Assembly (NCBI GenBank): GCA_003557825.1
Contig: PWNM01000279.1
Span: 1-6,408, forward strand
Direction: 5' to 3'
From: Candidatus Hydrogenedentota bacterium
Lineage (GTDB): Bacteria; Hydrogenedentota; Hydrogenedentia; Hydrogenedentales; SLHB01
Length of the DNA stretch: 6,408 nt
Under the pieces are notes generated by a model. That model was not told the DNA's origin. It searched no databases and worked only from the letters and a program-made list of their open reading frames with translations. Below are positions 5,866-6,408 of the stretch, in pieces. Within the stretch, counting starts at the first letter, position 1, and every line of letters begins with the position of its first letter. Made by a program: the position numbers and the translations under genes.

Positions 5866-6408
5866 TTATACCGGCTTTGTACCATGGGTTGCTGGGGAAA
5901 GGCCAGCGAGCATGGCCTGTGTGGCGCGGGTGGCAGCGAGCGTACATAGCGGCGTTTCCCCACAGCGTAATGCCGTTATCCAGGCAGCGGCCGCTCCATC
6001 GGCGGCCAGCAGGCCAGACGACCATCCGGCAGGCTGACCCTGATCCGTTCGGATCCCATGTACAAAAAGGCTCCCGTCGTGCCAAAAGGCGGAGCCCCCC
6101 TCGGCGCGGAGGGTGATGCGTGGATGAACACACGCCCGATCCCGAAGAAGCGCCATGGTGAGGCCGTTATCGTATTCGATGGTTGCGTGGAACCGACCGT
6201 CGGCGTTGTGCTCCAAGGCGGCGATACGCGGGGCGCTTTCGAGGGCGATGGTTTCACGAAGGACAGTCAGGATTTCGAGGAGGTTGTGCTCGGGTCCATA
6301 GCGGAGCTGGAGCCAGGCGGGTTTGCCCAAGCGGTCCGTAGCCAAGGCCTTTCGCAGACCCATCCAATCGCCCGGTATGGTTTCGGGGAGAAAGGCCACC
6401 TTCGCCCC
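5866..6408 (-). CDS. Probable Gfo/Idh/MocA-type oxidoreductase, C-terminal part only
   Basis: 180 codons of an open frame entering from the right edge and ending in TAA; the N-terminus, where a Rossmann NAD(P)-binding domain would lie, is outside the window. The visible part resembles the C-terminal alpha/beta domain of this family. A segment reading ALEHNADGRFHATIEYDNGL matches the usual pattern of a strand pair with a polar turn and an NG, followed by MALLRD and an RITLRAEGGSAFWHDG-like stretch. The end (CTLAATRATQAMLAGLSPAT, then HGTKPV) is the typical final helix with a Gly-x-x-Pro-Val tail. Such enzymes oxidise or reduce sugars, inositols and related alcohols with NAD(P). The catalytic EKP motif cannot be checked. 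A GTG near 6399 is unlikely to be a true start because the frame continues off the edge. The assignment rests on general pattern, not on a decisive motif. Confidence 0.5.
   Translation of the reverse strand, partial: GAKVAFLPETIPGDWMGLRKALATDRLGKPAWLQLRYGPEHNLLEILTVLRETIALESAPRIAALEHNADGRFHATIEYDNGLTMALLRDRACVHPRITLRAEGGSAFWHDGSLFVHGIRTDQGQPAGWSSGLLAADGAAAAWITALRCGETPLCTLAATRATQAMLAGLSPATHGTKPV

Noticed and set aside
5335..5949. Open frame of 204 codons on the plus strand, starting immediately after the unknown gene
   Set aside because: It is antisense to the well-supported CheX gene, begins with a TTG lacking a ribosome site, and has low-quality, Gly/Arg/His-rich composition.
1..6408. Signs of a mobile element, defence system, CRISPR array or horizontal transfer
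   Set aside because: There are no transposase, integrase, nuclease or toxin motifs, no direct-repeat arrays, and no tRNA-flanked junction. Base composition looks even apart from the short AT-rich divergent promoter region.

Overview
The window reads as an ordinary chromosomal stretch of a GC-rich, Gram-negative bacterium. Two genes for ADP-heptose synthesis imply an LPS inner core, and a CheX-type phosphatase implies chemotaxis or at least CheY-like signalling. Start sites are mostly preceded by strong GGAGG or AGGAG-type Shine-Dalgarno sequences. The phylum cannot be named from the sequence alone. No tRNA, rRNA, CRISPR array, insertion sequence, integrase or prophage gene was seen, and no gap between genes exceeds 190 bases.

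Left half, minus strand (1-2950). A D-2-hydroxyacid dehydrogenase (2950 to 1946, GTG start) overlaps by 4 bases (ATGA) a membrane-anchored WG-repeat protein (1949 to 1041). After a 168-base gap comes an S41 (CtpA/Prc-type) periplasmic processing protease (872 to 1). The protease runs off the left edge before its catalytic serine region. A good sigma70-like promoter for the dehydrogenase lies at 2985-3013, with an inverted repeat centred on its -10 box.

Centre, plus strand (3137-5334). A PfkB-family heptose-7-phosphate kinase (RfaE1/HldA) overlaps by ATGA the heptose-1,7-bisphosphate 7-phosphatase GmhB. Together they carry out two consecutive steps towards ADP-L-glycero-D-manno-heptose. The isomerase (GmhA), adenylyltransferase (HldC) and epimerase (HldD) steps are not in the window. 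A 202-residue protein of unknown function follows 54 bases later, possibly in the same transcript.

Right end, minus strand (5344-6408). The C-terminal 180 codons of a probable Gfo/Idh/MocA-type oxidoreductase are followed, 36 bases on, by a CheX-like phosphatase. CheX ends 9 bases from the convergent unknown gene.

I see no compelling evidence of a previously undescribed system. The most useful leads are the uncharacterised 202-residue protein, the translationally coupled dehydrogenase/WG-repeat pair, and the dyad over the dehydrogenase promoter.
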